The position numbers and the translations under genes were made by a program. A stretch of DNA of 64,000 bases from HGM12998 sp900756495. Lineage in GTDB: Bacteria; Bacillota; Clostridia; Oscillospirales; Oscillospiraceae. The notes beneath the pieces are model-generated. The model saw only the letters and a program-made list of their open reading frames with translations, was not told the origin of the DNA and made no database searches. Positions 1 to 7,861 of this stretch are shown here, piece by piece. The stretch spans positions 11,290-75,289 of the forward strand of contig CAUEFI010000015.1 in assembly GCA_958477305.1 (NCBI GenBank), written 5' to 3'. Each line of letters opens with the position of its first letter. The stretch's first letter is position 1.

Positions 1-1
1 C

Positions 2-1606
2 TCCAACAAGCCCTCCACCGGCGGCTCCTCTTCCGGCGGCGGCGGATCCTCCGGCCCCGTCTACTATACCGTCACCTTCAAGAGCGGCGATACCACCATT
101 ACTACCCAGTCCGTTGTCTCCGGCGGCAAGGCCACCTCCCCCGCCGCCGACGCCCAGGGGATGCCCCAAGTCGCAGAGGGCAGCAAGCTCACCTGGTACA
201 AGGACGGCGAACCGTTTGATCTGGCGAATACCGCCATCACGGCCAACACCACGCTTACCGCCGTGGTGGGCTCCGGCCAGTTTACCGCCGGCGACGGCAC
301 GGCTGCGTACCCCTACCTGATTGCCAACGCCGAGCAGTTTGTTGCCATTGAAACACAGCGGAATGAAATGATCGCCGGTCCCGTCAACTACCGTCTCATT
401 GGCACAATTGATCTCTCCAATCAAAAATCGGATTTTATCACGTACTTCCGGGGTGTTCTGGACGGAAATGGACAGAAGATTATCGGCTTCTCCTCCTCCG
501 CAGAAGGCTGGAAGAGCATTATCGTAGACACGCTGTACGATGTCACTATCCAGGATCTGGTGCTGGAGCAAAATGGCGCGCAGTATACAACTCTGGTAGG
601 CAGTATCAACCGTTTCAGCGCTCACGTTGGGAATGTCACCTTCGATAATGTGAAGATTACCCAGAAGACCCCCGGCACGGTTGTGGACTGCGGCAACAAT
701 GATTCCCCCTATTGTAACTTCGCCTTTGCCGGAACCACCCTGTTTAAGGACTGCGTCAACGAGGCCGACTTCAACTTTGCCACTTACGGCGCTCTCTATG
801 TGGGCGGGTATGCCCATCAGGGCGCGACCGTCAACTTTGAGGGCTGCACCAACAACGGCAGCCTGACCGGCGCGAACGTGGCTCTGTTTATCGGCAACCC
901 CTCTGGCGGCCCCGCCACCGTCAGCGTCACCAACTGTACCAACAACGGTCTTGTCCACGGCGTCACCACCGAAGGCTGGTTCTCAAAGCTCAGCGGCAGC
1001 AGCGTCTATGACGATCTGAACAGCAGTGTAACTGTGGGAGGAAATCCCATCGGCGCCGATACCCCTGCTGAGATCGGGCTTTCCATTGCCAAGAACGAAG
1101 ACGGCACCCTGACAGTCACCGCCGAAAACGCGGGCAGCGTAAGCTATTACCTGGTCAAGGCGCGGTCATCCAGCAGCTTTACCAAGCAGGGTGAGAGCGA
1201 GGAGGATATTGTCTCCGGCGGCAGCTCCTATGTCAGCATCGAGGAGCGTATCTCCGCCTCGTCCGAATCGCTCACCACTGAAATGCCCTTCGGAACATTC
1301 TCCCTCTTCCAGGATAATGTGACTTACGGCAAAGAGGTGTCGTTCGACAGCGCCAATACGGAAGCCTATGTTGGCGCGCGGTACGTCTTTGTGGAGGGCG
1401 AGAACACCGTCGTATTCAGCTCTCAGGATCTGATGGACGCCCAGGCCACTGAGAACGAAGTGTTTGTTACCGGTACTGTAAACAGCGCCCCCCGCATTAT
1501 CGTAGAGGCCTACGACGCCAGCGGCGTCATGCTGGCGGAACTCACAGTCCCCTACGGGGAGCTCCCCGGCGCTTCCTCTTCTTCCGAGGACCCTGCCGGA
1601 GCGTAA
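2..1606 (+). CDS. Surface/secreted repeat protein, 5' end outside window
   Basis: The frame is open from the first bases, so only the C-terminal ~534 residues are present. A Gly/Ser-rich linker (about residues 1-18) leads into a ~65-residue unit like the Listeria-Bacteroides (InlB B / Flg_new) repeat, with YTVTFKSGD at the start, TWYKDGEPFDL in the middle and TLTAVV at the end. Then comes GDGTAAYPYLIANAEQF, typical of Gram-positive surface proteins with GLUG-type beta-solenoid repeats, and a Thr/Asn/Gly-rich region consistent with beta structure. The end is Ser/Glu-rich with no LPXTG sorting signal or transmembrane anchor, so it may be secreted or held by an N-terminal element not seen. A strong terminator follows directly. 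The exact role is unknown; adhesion is the family guess. Confidence 0.75.
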   Translation, partial: SNKPSTGGSSSGGGGSSGPVYYTVTFKSGDTTITTQSVVSGGKATSPAADAQGMPQVAEGSKLTWYKDGEPFDLANTAITANTTLTAVVGSGQFTAGDGTAAYPYLIANAEQFVAIETQRNEMIAGPVNYRLIGTIDLSNQKSDFITYFRGVLDGNGQKIIGFSSSAEGWKSIIVDTLYDVTIQDLVLEQNGAQYTTLVGSINRFSAHVGNVTFDNVKITQKTPGTVVDCGNNDSPYCNFAFAGTTLFKDCVNEADFNFATYGALYVGGYAHQGATVNFEGCTNNGSLTGANVALFIGNPSGGPATVSVTNCTNNGLVHGVTTEGWFSKLSGSSVYDDLNSSVTVGGNPIGADTPAEIGLSIAKNEDGTLTVTAENAGSVSYYLVKARSSSSFTKQGESEEDIVSGGSSYVSIEERISASSESLTTEMPFGTFSLFQDNVTYGKEVSFDSANTEAYVGARYVFVEGENTVVFSSQDLMDAQATENEVFVTGTVNSAPRIIVEAYDASGVMLAELTVPYGELPGASSSSEDPAGA

Positions 1607-1621
1607 CGATACCGTGCAGCT

Positions 1622-1660
1622 GCGGCCCGCCGGACATTCCCGGCGGGCCGCGCTTTTTTT
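1622..1660 (+). terminator. Rho-independent terminator after surface protein
   Basis: A perfect 12-bp stem (GCGGCCCGCCGG / CCGGCGGGCCGC) with a 6-nt loop is followed by GC and seven T, 15 nt after the stop codon. Confidence 0.9.
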
Positions 1661-1733
1661 GCTTTCCCTTGCCACATCCTCCCTTCTGGTGTAAAATAAG
1701 CTGAAATTACCCCGAAAGGAGCCGCAGAAAAAC

Positions 1734-2144
1734 ATGTCTGTCACAGTTGGAAGAAAGGGCCGCGCCGAGAGCGCGGTCACGGCGCAGAATACCGCCGACG
1801 CCGTGGGGAGCGGGCTGGTGCCCGTCTTCGCCACCCCCTATATGGTCGCCCTCATGGAGAACGCCGCCGTCAACGCCGTCCAGGAGGACCTGGAGCCCGG
1901 CCAGGGCACCGTCGGCACCCGGCTGGACGTCACCCACGACGCCGCCACCCCCATCGGCATGAAGGTCTGGGCCGAGGCCGAGGTCACGGCGGTGGAGGGC
2001 AAGCGAATCACCCTGGCCGTCAGGGCCTTCGACGAGGCCGGCCCCATCGGCGGCGGCGTCCACGAGCGCTTTGTCATCACCGTGGACCGCTTTCTGGCCA
2101 AGGCCCAGGCCAAAAAGGCGGGGGTACAGTCCCATGTCGATTGA
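1734..2144 (+). CDS. FlK-like hotdog-fold acyl-CoA thioesterase
   Basis: 136 residues matching the fluoroacetyl-CoA thioesterase (FlK) family of single hotdog-fold enzymes. The family's catalytic trio is in place: Thr34 (in FATPYM), Glu42 (in LMENAA) and His68 (in VTHDAATPIG), with the 8- and 26-residue spacings of FlK Thr42/Glu50/His76. The ATG has an AAAGGAG site about 13 bases upstream. The C-terminus overlaps the next gene by 11 bases, so the two are probably translationally coupled. Most gut anaerobe members act on unknown acyl-CoAs; fluoroacetate specificity should not be assumed. Confidence 0.85.
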   Translation: MSVTVGRKGRAESAVTAQNTADAVGSGLVPVFATPYMVALMENAAVNAVQEDLEPGQGTVGTRLDVTHDAATPIGMKVWAEAEVTAVEGKRITLAVRAFDEAGPIGGGVHERFVITVDRFLAKAQAKKAGVQSHVD

Positions 2145-2607
2145 GAAAGGCAGGGCCTATCTGGAGGCCCGGGGCTACGGGGATCGCATCCGGGAGTTCA
2201 GCGTCTCCAGCGCCACCGTGGAGCTGGCCGCCCAGGCCGTAGGCTGCGAACCCGCCCGCATCGCCAAGACCCTCTCCTTCGCCGTGGACGGCGGCTGCGT
2301 GCTCATCGTCTGCGCCGGGGACGCCAAAATCGACAACGGCAGGTACAAGGCCCAGTTCCACACCAAGGCCACCATGCTCTCCCCGGAGCAAGTGGAGGCC
2401 TTCACCGGCCACGCCGTGGGCGGCGTGTGCCCCTTCGGCATCGAGCGCCCTGACGTCACCGTCTACCTGGACGTATCCCTGCAGCGCTTTGACACGGTCT
2501 ACCCCGCCGCCGGAAACGCCGCCTCCGCCGTGCGCCTCTCCTGCGGGGAGCTGGAGCAGCTCTCGGGGAGCGCCGGCTGGATCGACGTGTGTAAAAACTG
2601 GCGTTGA
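2134..2607 (+). CDS. YbaK/EbsC-type aminoacyl-tRNA deacylase
   Basis: 157 residues of the YbaK/ProX editing-domain superfamily, which hydrolyses mischarged tRNA such as Cys-tRNA(Pro). Seen in the sequence: RIAKTLSFAV, the conserved Lys-containing strand, then the GDAKIDNGRYK segment and the GHAVGGVCPFG loop that holds the family's substrate-binding Gly-rich motif. The start chosen is the ATG within the preceding gene's 3' end, 8 bases after AAAAAGGCGGGGG. An upstream in-frame start would overlap far more. Which tRNA is edited cannot be told from sequence. Confidence 0.85.
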   Translation: MSIEKGRAYLEARGYGDRIREFSVSSATVELAAQAVGCEPARIAKTLSFAVDGGCVLIVCAGDAKIDNGRYKAQFHTKATMLSPEQVEAFTGHAVGGVCPFGIERPDVTVYLDVSLQRFDTVYPAAGNAASAVRLSCGELEQLSGSAGWIDVCKNWR

Positions 2608-2634
2608 TTTCCAACAATCTCCTGTCATTGTCTA

Positions 2635-2663
2635 GTGACTTTTTCCCTTTTCCAGGCTATATT
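2635..2663 (+). promoter_or_regulatory. Putative sigma-A promoter for DUF308 gene
   Basis: -35 GTGACT (2635-2640), 17-bp spacer, -10 TATATT (2658-2663). The predicted start lies about 20 bases before the ATG. Confidence 0.5.
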
Positions 2664-2689
2664 ATGTCTTGTGGAAAGGAGTTTTCCAA

Positions 2690-3277
2690 ATGAAAGAAAA
2701 GGCAAAAAACCTCAAGCTCAATTTTGCGGCGGCCGCCGTCCTGTATCTGGCCCTGGGCGTGGTGCTTCTGGGCTGGCCGGACACCACCAGCAATATCATC
2801 TGCTACGCCATCGGCGCCGTGCTTCTGATCTACGGGCTGGTGAGCATCATCTCCTTCCTGGCCAGCCGGGAAAAGACCGCCGCCCTGGCCCTCCAGCTGG
2901 TGGTGGGCGTTGTTGCGGCGGCGCTGGGCGTCTTCTTCCTCACCCAGCCCAGGCTGATTTTGTCCATCTTCCCCGTCCTCATGGGGCTGTTCATCATCAT
3001 TGTCAGCCTGCTCAGCGTCAAGCGGGCCTTTGAGCTGCGCCGCTACCGCTATCCCAAATGGTGGGCCGCGCTGCTGCTGGCCCTGGTGGCCATCGCCCTG
3101 GGCCTGCTCATTCTCTTCCACCCCTATATGGCGGCGGAGACGGTGATCATGGTCATCGGCGTCGTCTTCCTCTATGTGGGGGTATGCGACCTCTGGGCCA
3201 TCTGGAAGGCCTCCCGGGCCCTCAGGGAGTTCCGGAAGCACAACCCCGTGGAGGTGGATCCCATCGACATCGAGTGA
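2690..3277 (+). CDS. HdeD/DUF308 family membrane protein
   Basis: 195 residues with about six hydrophobic helices in three pairs, each pair resembling the DUF308 repeat (for example LYLALGVVLLGWPDTTSNII and LLALVAIALGLLILFHP). The Gly-Trp-Pro and Phe-His-Pro turns between helices are typical. The C-terminus is short, charged and cytoplasmic. The ATG at 2690 is preferred over an upstream TTG because AAGGAG lies 8 bases before it. Family members are linked to acid or envelope stress, but no activity is established. Confidence 0.8.
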   Translation: MKEKAKNLKLNFAAAAVLYLALGVVLLGWPDTTSNIICYAIGAVLLIYGLVSIISFLASREKTAALALQLVVGVVAAALGVFFLTQPRLILSIFPVLMGLFIIIVSLLSVKRAFELRRYRYPKWWAALLLALVAIALGLLILFHPYMAAETVIMVIGVVFLYVGVCDLWAIWKASRALREFRKHNPVEVDPIDIE

Positions 3278-3621
3278 GCGCATACGCGCCCGGCGCCTCC
3301 GCCCGGCCCGCTCTCACCACCGGTTTTCCGGCAAATGGAGAGGCCCGCAGGCAAGAATGCCTGCGGGCCTCTCAGTCTGTCAAAACAAGTGCAGGAAGGA
3401 AACGATTTCCCGCAAGGGGAAAAGCCCCCGGCAGAGTTTCGCCGTCCGCAGGCGGCGAAAAAAGATCCAAATCTGTTTTTTCCGGGGACATGCGCCTCGG
3501 AAAAAACACTTCTCAGTCCGCCAGCGTGCGCGCTCTGCGCGTGCGGCGCAGCGGACTGCATCCCCTCTCAAAAATGCCTGCATGTTTGAGAAGCGCCCGG
3601 CCGCCGGTCCGGCGGCGCTCC
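3278..3621. other. Hairpin-dense intergenic region
   Basis: 344 bases between convergent genes with no convincing ORF. It holds at least four inverted repeats: a perfect 16-bp stem at 3338-3373 with a 4-nt AGAA loop; an 11-bp stem with T6/A6 arms at 3475-3509; a CAGTCCGC/GCGGACTG pair enclosing a GCGTGC-rich inner hairpin at 3515-3558; and GCCGCCG/CGGCGGC at 3601-3617 just after the minus-strand gene. None carries a good U-tract, so ordinary intrinsic termination does not explain them. Confidence 0.6.
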
Positions 3622-4284
3622 CTATTCCCAGACCTGGAAGTCCCGGTCCAGCACCGCCCGGCGGTGGAAGCAGGCGAAGTCGGGGGCGTGCTCGGGGCAC
3701 TCCCGGCGGATAGCCCCCACCACCAGCTCCGGATTGAGGCCGGGGTTCTGGGCCCTGAGGGTCAGATCCAGGGTGATGCTGTCCCGCCGCTCCTCCACGG
3801 TGGACCGGGCGATGAGGGGGATGAGGTCCACCTCCACCTGCCCGCTCTTGGCCTTTTTGGACCGCTTTGCCACCACCAGCGACTCCCGGGCCAGCAGATC
3901 CCGGATGGCGGTCTCGGCGCCGAAGGGGGCGCCGCTCTCATAGTCCAGGGTGACGATATAGTTGACGTAGCACAGCTCCTTCACCGGCCGCACGGCCTCG
4001 TAGCAGCGGGAGACCGCGACGCCCGCCGGCAGGACGGCGTTCATCCGCGCGGGGACGGCGCTCAGGCCGGTCTCCCCCAGCACCTCGCACTCCAGCACCT
4101 CGCAGGCGCTGGAGAAGCCCACCGGCAGGGGCAGCGGGATGGAGACAAAGGCGTGGGGGTTGAAGCCCTCGGTGTGCCGGATGTCCAGCCCGGCCCGGAA
4201 AAAGGCCCGCTGAAAGGTGCGCATCAGGTCCAGGTGGGAGATGAATTTCGCGGTATCGGATTTGGAAAAAGCCAGCCTATGCAT
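3622..4284 (-). CDS. TIGR03936-type radical SAM-linked protein (DUF2344)
   Basis: 220 residues starting MHRLAFSKSDTAKFISHLDL, the hallmark of the DUF2344/TIGR03936 family, with the conserved GFNPHAFVSIPLPLPVG segment near residue 40. Family members are encoded directly after, or fused to, a TIGR03960 B12-binding radical SAM protein, as here, where the genes overlap by 8 bases. The function is unknown; conservation of the pair next to ribosomal or RNase G loci in many Firmicutes suggests an RNA or ribosome-related modification. An AGGGAGGGAAG site precedes the ATG. Confidence 0.85.
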   Translation of the reverse strand: MHRLAFSKSDTAKFISHLDLMRTFQRAFFRAGLDIRHTEGFNPHAFVSIPLPLPVGFSSACEVLECEVLGETGLSAVPARMNAVLPAGVAVSRCYEAVRPVKELCYVNYIVTLDYESGAPFGAETAIRDLLARESLVVAKRSKKAKSGQVEVDLIPLIARSTVEERRDSITLDLTLRAQNPGLNPELVVGAIRRECPEHAPDFACFHRRAVLDRDFQVWE

Positions 4285-6112
4285 CGCACTTCCCTCCCGG
4301 ATAGAGCTTGTCCGCCCCGCAGCCGGTGCACTGCACGCGGCAGTCCGGGGTGATCACGGCCTGATAGGCCCGCTCCCGCTCCCGCCACAGGAAGGGGACG
4401 GACACCCCGGTGGAGGTCACGCTCCAGGGCAGGACCTCCTCCCGGCTCCGCGGTCGGTTGGCGTAGAAGGCCGGGTCCAGCCCGCAGGCCTCAAAGGCCG
4501 CCATCCAGCGCGCAAAGTCAAAATACTCGCTCCACGCGTCAAACTTGGCCCCGCTGCGCCAGGCGGTCTCCAGCACTTCGGCCAGCCGCCGGTCGCCCCG
4601 GGAAAAGACCGCCTCCAGGAAGCTGGTCTCCGGATCGTGCCAGCTGTACCGGATGGAGCGGCCCCGCATGTTCTCCCGCAGCAGCTTCACCCGCCGCTGG
4701 TACTCCTCCATGCTCACCTGGGGCTCCCACTGAAAGGCGGTGTGGGGCTTGGGCACAAAACAGGCGGTGGACACGGTGATGGTCACACCCCGCCGGGGGT
4801 TGGGCGTGGTCTCCTTCCAGGCCCGGAAGACCTTCTCCGCCAGATCCGCGATGCCCAGCACGTCCTCGTCGGTCTCGGTGGGCAGGCCCAGCATGAAGTA
4901 GAGCTTGACGCTGCTCCAGCCCCCGGAGAAGGCGGTGCGGCAGGAGCGCAGGATCTCCTCCTCGGTGACGTTCTTGTTGATGGCGTCCCGCAGGCGCTGG
5001 GTGCCCGCCTCGGGGGCGAAGGTCAGCCCCGACTTGCGCACATGCTGCAGGCGCTCCATGAGCCCTAGGGAGAAGTTGTCGGCCCGCAGGGAGGGCAGGG
5101 ACAGGGAGACCCGGTTGGGCTCGCACCAGTCCAGCAGCCTGTCGCACAGCGCCTCCAGCGGGCGGTAGTCGCTGGTGGACAGGGACGAGAGGGTCATCTC
5201 CTGATAGCCCGACTCCCTGCAGGCGGCGATCCCCAGCTCGGCGAGGCGCTTGGGATCCCGGGGGCGCACCGGCCGGTAGGCGTACCCCGCCTGGCAGAAG
5301 CGGCAGCCCCGGATGCAGCCCCGGAAGACCTCCAGCATCACCCGGTCGTGGACGATCTCCGTGGAGGGCACAATGGTCCTGACCGGGAAATAGCTCTCGC
5401 TGAAATTCTGTACAATCCGCTTGGTCACGGTGCGCGCCGCCCCCTCCCGGGGAACCACGTCCGCCACCGTGCCGCCGGCATGGTAGGTCACATCGTACAG
5501 GGCGGGCACATATATCCCCGGGATCCGGGCCGCGGCGGCAAGGAACTCCGCCTTACACCAACCCTCTTCCCGGGCCCGCCGGTAGAGCTCGATGATCTCC
5601 ACCGAAACGTCCTCCCCCTCCCCCAGGACAAACAGATCCACAAAGGGGGCCAGGGGTTCCGGATTAAAGGCGCAGGTGCCGCCTGCCACCACAATGGGCG
5701 TCAGGCCTGTGCGCTCCGCGGCGCGCACAGGCAGCCCCGCCAGATCCAGCATATTGAGGACGTTGGTGTAGGCCATCTCATAGCCCAGGGAAAAGCCGAT
5801 GAGGTCGAAGTCGGCGATGGCGTCGCCGCTCTCCAGGCCGTAAAGGAGAATCCCTTCCCGGCGCATCTCCTCCTCCATATCTCCCCAGGGGGCGAACACC
5901 CGCTCGCACCACACCCCCTCCATCTCGTTCATAACCCCGTAGAGGATGCGAACGCCCAGGTTGGACATGCCAATCTCATAGGTGTCCGGAAAGCACAGGG
6001 CGTAGCGCACGTCCACCCTGTCCCTGTCCTTTACCACCGCGTTATATTCTCCCCCCGTGTACCGCGCGGGCTTCTGTACCCGAGGCAGGATGTGCTCTAA
6101 CGTCCGATTCAT
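4277..6112 (-). CDS. TIGR03960-type B12-binding radical SAM protein
   Basis: 611 residues. The N-terminal third resembles a cobalamin-binding-like Rossmann domain (SNLGVRILYGVMNE; FDLIGFSLGYEMAYTNVLNML; VVAGGTCAFNPEPL). A radical SAM core begins near residue 260 with CIRGCRFC (CxxxCxxC), which would bind the [4Fe-4S] cluster that cleaves SAM. The C-terminus holds an extra cysteine group, CRVQCTGCG. The ATG at 6112 is preferred to a GTG five codons earlier because GGGGGA lies at a usable distance from it. It overlaps the DUF2344 partner downstream. The reaction is unknown. Confidence 0.88.
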   Translation of the reverse strand: MNRTLEHILPRVQKPARYTGGEYNAVVKDRDRVDVRYALCFPDTYEIGMSNLGVRILYGVMNEMEGVWCERVFAPWGDMEEEMRREGILLYGLESGDAIADFDLIGFSLGYEMAYTNVLNMLDLAGLPVRAAERTGLTPIVVAGGTCAFNPEPLAPFVDLFVLGEGEDVSVEIIELYRRAREEGWCKAEFLAAAARIPGIYVPALYDVTYHAGGTVADVVPREGAARTVTKRIVQNFSESYFPVRTIVPSTEIVHDRVMLEVFRGCIRGCRFCQAGYAYRPVRPRDPKRLAELGIAACRESGYQEMTLSSLSTSDYRPLEALCDRLLDWCEPNRVSLSLPSLRADNFSLGLMERLQHVRKSGLTFAPEAGTQRLRDAINKNVTEEEILRSCRTAFSGGWSSVKLYFMLGLPTETDEDVLGIADLAEKVFRAWKETTPNPRRGVTITVSTACFVPKPHTAFQWEPQVSMEEYQRRVKLLRENMRGRSIRYSWHDPETSFLEAVFSRGDRRLAEVLETAWRSGAKFDAWSEYFDFARWMAAFEACGLDPAFYANRPRSREEVLPWSVTSTGVSVPFLWRERERAYQAVITPDCRVQCTGCGADKLYPGGKCDA

Positions 6113-6206
6113 ACCGATCCCCCGCACCTTTCAGCTATCAGGTGTATTTTACCCCGTCCTGCCCGGACTGACAAGCCCGGCCGGGAAAAATTCCCCCGTT
6201 TTCACA

Positions 6207-6245
6207 CAGAAAACCGAAAGCCACCCATGGAGGGGTGGCTTTCGG
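6207..6245 (-). terminator. Terminator of the DUF6514 gene
   Basis: A perfect 13-bp stem (CCGAAAGCCACCC / GGGTGGCTTTCGG) is followed on the minus strand by TTTTC. Confidence 0.8.
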
Positions 6246-6320
6246 AGTATTTCGTCGCCTTTCGCCTTTGATAGTTTAGCCTATCGGAGCAGTTCGGTCA
6301 AGTCCAAAATATCGGAACGT

Positions 6321-6521
6321 TCAGCTCCGCTGAAAATCTTCCACCACGTCCCGCAGGTGAACCGGAGACAGCCCCGCCCGATTGCACCGGGCCGCCAGGG
6401 CCGCCACCTCGCCGTAATCGTTGGAAATCCGGCGAACGCAGCCTCCGCCCGCGCACCGGATACCGTACATCACCGGCGTGGAACTCCCCTCCGCGCATAC
6501 ACAAAATCGATTCTTACCCAC
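6321..6521 (-). CDS. DUF6514-like small protein
   Basis: 66 residues. The pattern YGIRC, then ISNDYGEVAAL, then CNRAGLSPVHLRDVVEDF matches my memory of the DUF6514 family found in Clostridia; its function is unknown. Three cysteines lie in the first half. The start is GTG, 10 bases after AAGGAG, with a consensus promoter ~150 bases upstream. A terminator lies directly downstream, so it is a single-gene unit divergent from the XRE regulator. Confidence 0.65.
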   Translation of the reverse strand: MGKNRFCVCAEGSSTPVMYGIRCAGGGCVRRISNDYGEVAALAARCNRAGLSPVHLRDVVEDFQRS

Positions 6522-6679
6522 GATACACTCTCTCCTTTTCGATCTACTTTTTTAAAGACCCATACCAAAAGCTAAAATTCGACACATTTATGTGATATAA
6601 TTTTCTATGATTTTTCCTGCAGCTTCATAACCTTTCGCCTCCAAACACATCATATTGTGCTCTTTTTTCCCTGATATAC

Positions 6680-6708
6680 TATATAAAGTATCGCAAGAGA
6701 ATTGTCAA
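6680..6708 (-). promoter_or_regulatory. Sigma-A promoter reading toward DUF6514 gene
   Basis: Minus strand -35 TTGACA (6708-6703), 17-bp spacer, -10 TATATA (6685-6680). The hexamers are nearly perfect and imply a ~150-nt untranslated leader. Confidence 0.7.
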
Positions 6709-6745
6709 CACCATACCCCAAAAACCGCCGGAAGCGGCGTATATT

Positions 6746-6761
6746 TTACCACATTTGGTAA
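6746..6761 (+). promoter_or_regulatory. Inverted-repeat operator before XRE regulator
   Basis: TTACCA-CATT-TGGTAA is a perfect 6+6 dyad just upstream of the ribosome binding site of the XRE gene. Its position suggests autoregulation by that protein. Confidence 0.5.
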
Positions 6762-6779
6762 GCTGAGAGGTGAGGCCTG

Positions 6780-7538
6780 ATGCCTTATGTGGAAAAGCTG
6801 GCACGACTGAAGCGGGAGCGCGGCCTGACCAACGATGCGCTGGCCGCTCTGTCCCGCGTTCCGGTGGGAACGGTCAACAAAATCTGTGCCGGACAGACGC
6901 GGCGCCCTGCGTTCCAGACTCTGCTGCGGCTCTGCCGCGCCCTCCGGGCTCCCCTGTGCTATCTGCTGGATACCAATATTCCCCCTGAGTACGACCTGTG
7001 CGCCTATGCACACGAGGCGGGCTGCTTCTCCCTCTCGGAGGAGGAGTTCGCCATGCTCCAGCTCTGCCGCCTGCTCCCCAGCCAGGACCGCCTCTCCGTC
7101 ACCCGGCTGCTGGAGTCCCTCTCCACCCCGGTGCAGCGCCCCGGCGCTCCCGTCCGCCGCCTGATCTGTTACACCCAGCCCGACCGCGAAAGGGCCGCGC
7201 CCTTTTTGGGCCGCACGCGCTTCCGCCTCCTGGAGATCCCGCTGGACGAGACGGCAAAACTGGCCGACTTTGCCGTGCAGATCAATACCGGCTCCCTGAA
7301 GCCCTTTTACGCCTCAGGGGACGTCCTGCTCGTCAGCAGAACCCAGGCCAGACACGGCCAGATGGGTCTGTTTCTGTACAATCAGAAGCTGATGATCCGG
7401 GAATATTACTACCGGCGCGGGGTCAGAAAACTGGTCTCCCCCACGTTGGGCCTGCGCGACACCGTTTTGCGGGACACCGACAAGTTCCTCTGCCTGGGCG
7501 TCCCCCTGCAGGCGGCCCGCAACTACCGCTGGATATAA
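6780..7538 (+). CDS. XRE-family regulator with degenerate S24-like domain
   Basis: 252 residues. Residues 5-60 form a Cro/C1-type helix-turn-helix (LTNDALAALSRVPVGTVNKI). The C-terminal ~90 residues resemble a LexA/S24 peptidase fold: GSLKPFYASGDVLLVS supplies the usual catalytic Ser position (Ser172), but the strand that normally carries the Lys reads LMIREYYYR, with Arg207 where Lys is expected. Self-cleavage is therefore doubtful, and the domain may only dimerise or sense a ligand. GAGAGGTGAG precedes the ATG, and a TTACCA/TGGTAA dyad lies just upstream. Confidence 0.8.
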   Translation: MPYVEKLARLKRERGLTNDALAALSRVPVGTVNKICAGQTRRPAFQTLLRLCRALRAPLCYLLDTNIPPEYDLCAYAHEAGCFSLSEEEFAMLQLCRLLPSQDRLSVTRLLESLSTPVQRPGAPVRRLICYTQPDRERAAPFLGRTRFRLLEIPLDETAKLADFAVQINTGSLKPFYASGDVLLVSRTQARHGQMGLFLYNQKLMIREYYYRRGVRKLVSPTLGLRDTVLRDTDKFLCLGVPLQAARNYRWI

Positions 7539-7599
7539 GGAAGCGCAGGCATAGGCGGGGCGCAAACCGGGCATCCTGACTCCGAAAGGAGCGGATACC

Positions 7600-7788
7600 A
7601 TGCAAGTCTCCATCGAGCGGGGCGACTGTATCAGTTGCGGCCTGTGCGTCTCCGCCTGTCCCCAGGTCTTCCGCATCGCGGAGGACGGCCTGGCGGAGGC
7701 GGCCCGGCAGCCCGGTGCGGAACAGGAGGACGCCGTCAGAGCGGCGGCCTCGGGCTGCCCCGTCAGCATCATCTATATCGAGGAATAG
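7600..7788 (+). CDS. Single-cluster [4Fe-4S] ferredoxin
   Basis: 62 residues. CISCGLCVSACP (Cys10, Cys13, Cys16, plus Cys20) and a distal Cys-Pro in SGCPVSIIYIEE give the four ligands of one low-potential [4Fe-4S] cluster, as in monocluster ferredoxins. The extra Cys20 could form a disulfide or be spare. AAAGGAG lies 9 bases before the ATG and a strong terminator follows. It is likely a soluble electron carrier; its partner cannot be inferred from the neighbours. Confidence 0.9.
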   Translation: MQVSIERGDCISCGLCVSACPQVFRIAEDGLAEAARQPGAEQEDAVRAAASGCPVSIIYIEE

Positions 7789-7794
7789 ACAACG

Positions 7795-7830
7795 AGGCCT
7801 CCGCCGGCGAACCGGCGGAGGCCTTTATCT
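7795..7830 (+). terminator. Terminator after ferredoxin
   Basis: A perfect 13-bp stem (AGGCCTCCGCCGG / CCGGCGGAGGCCT) with a CGAA tetraloop, followed by TTATCTCT. It separates the convergent ferredoxin and hprK genes. Confidence 0.85.
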
Positions 7831-7861
7831 CTGTCCGAAAGGGCCCGGCGGACCGTCCCAG

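Noticed and set aside
3058..4353. Very long plus-strand ORF opposite the DUF2344 gene
   Set aside because: Low-complexity Gly/Pro/Arg/His translation typical of antisense frames in GC-rich DNA; the minus-strand gene has clear family motifs.
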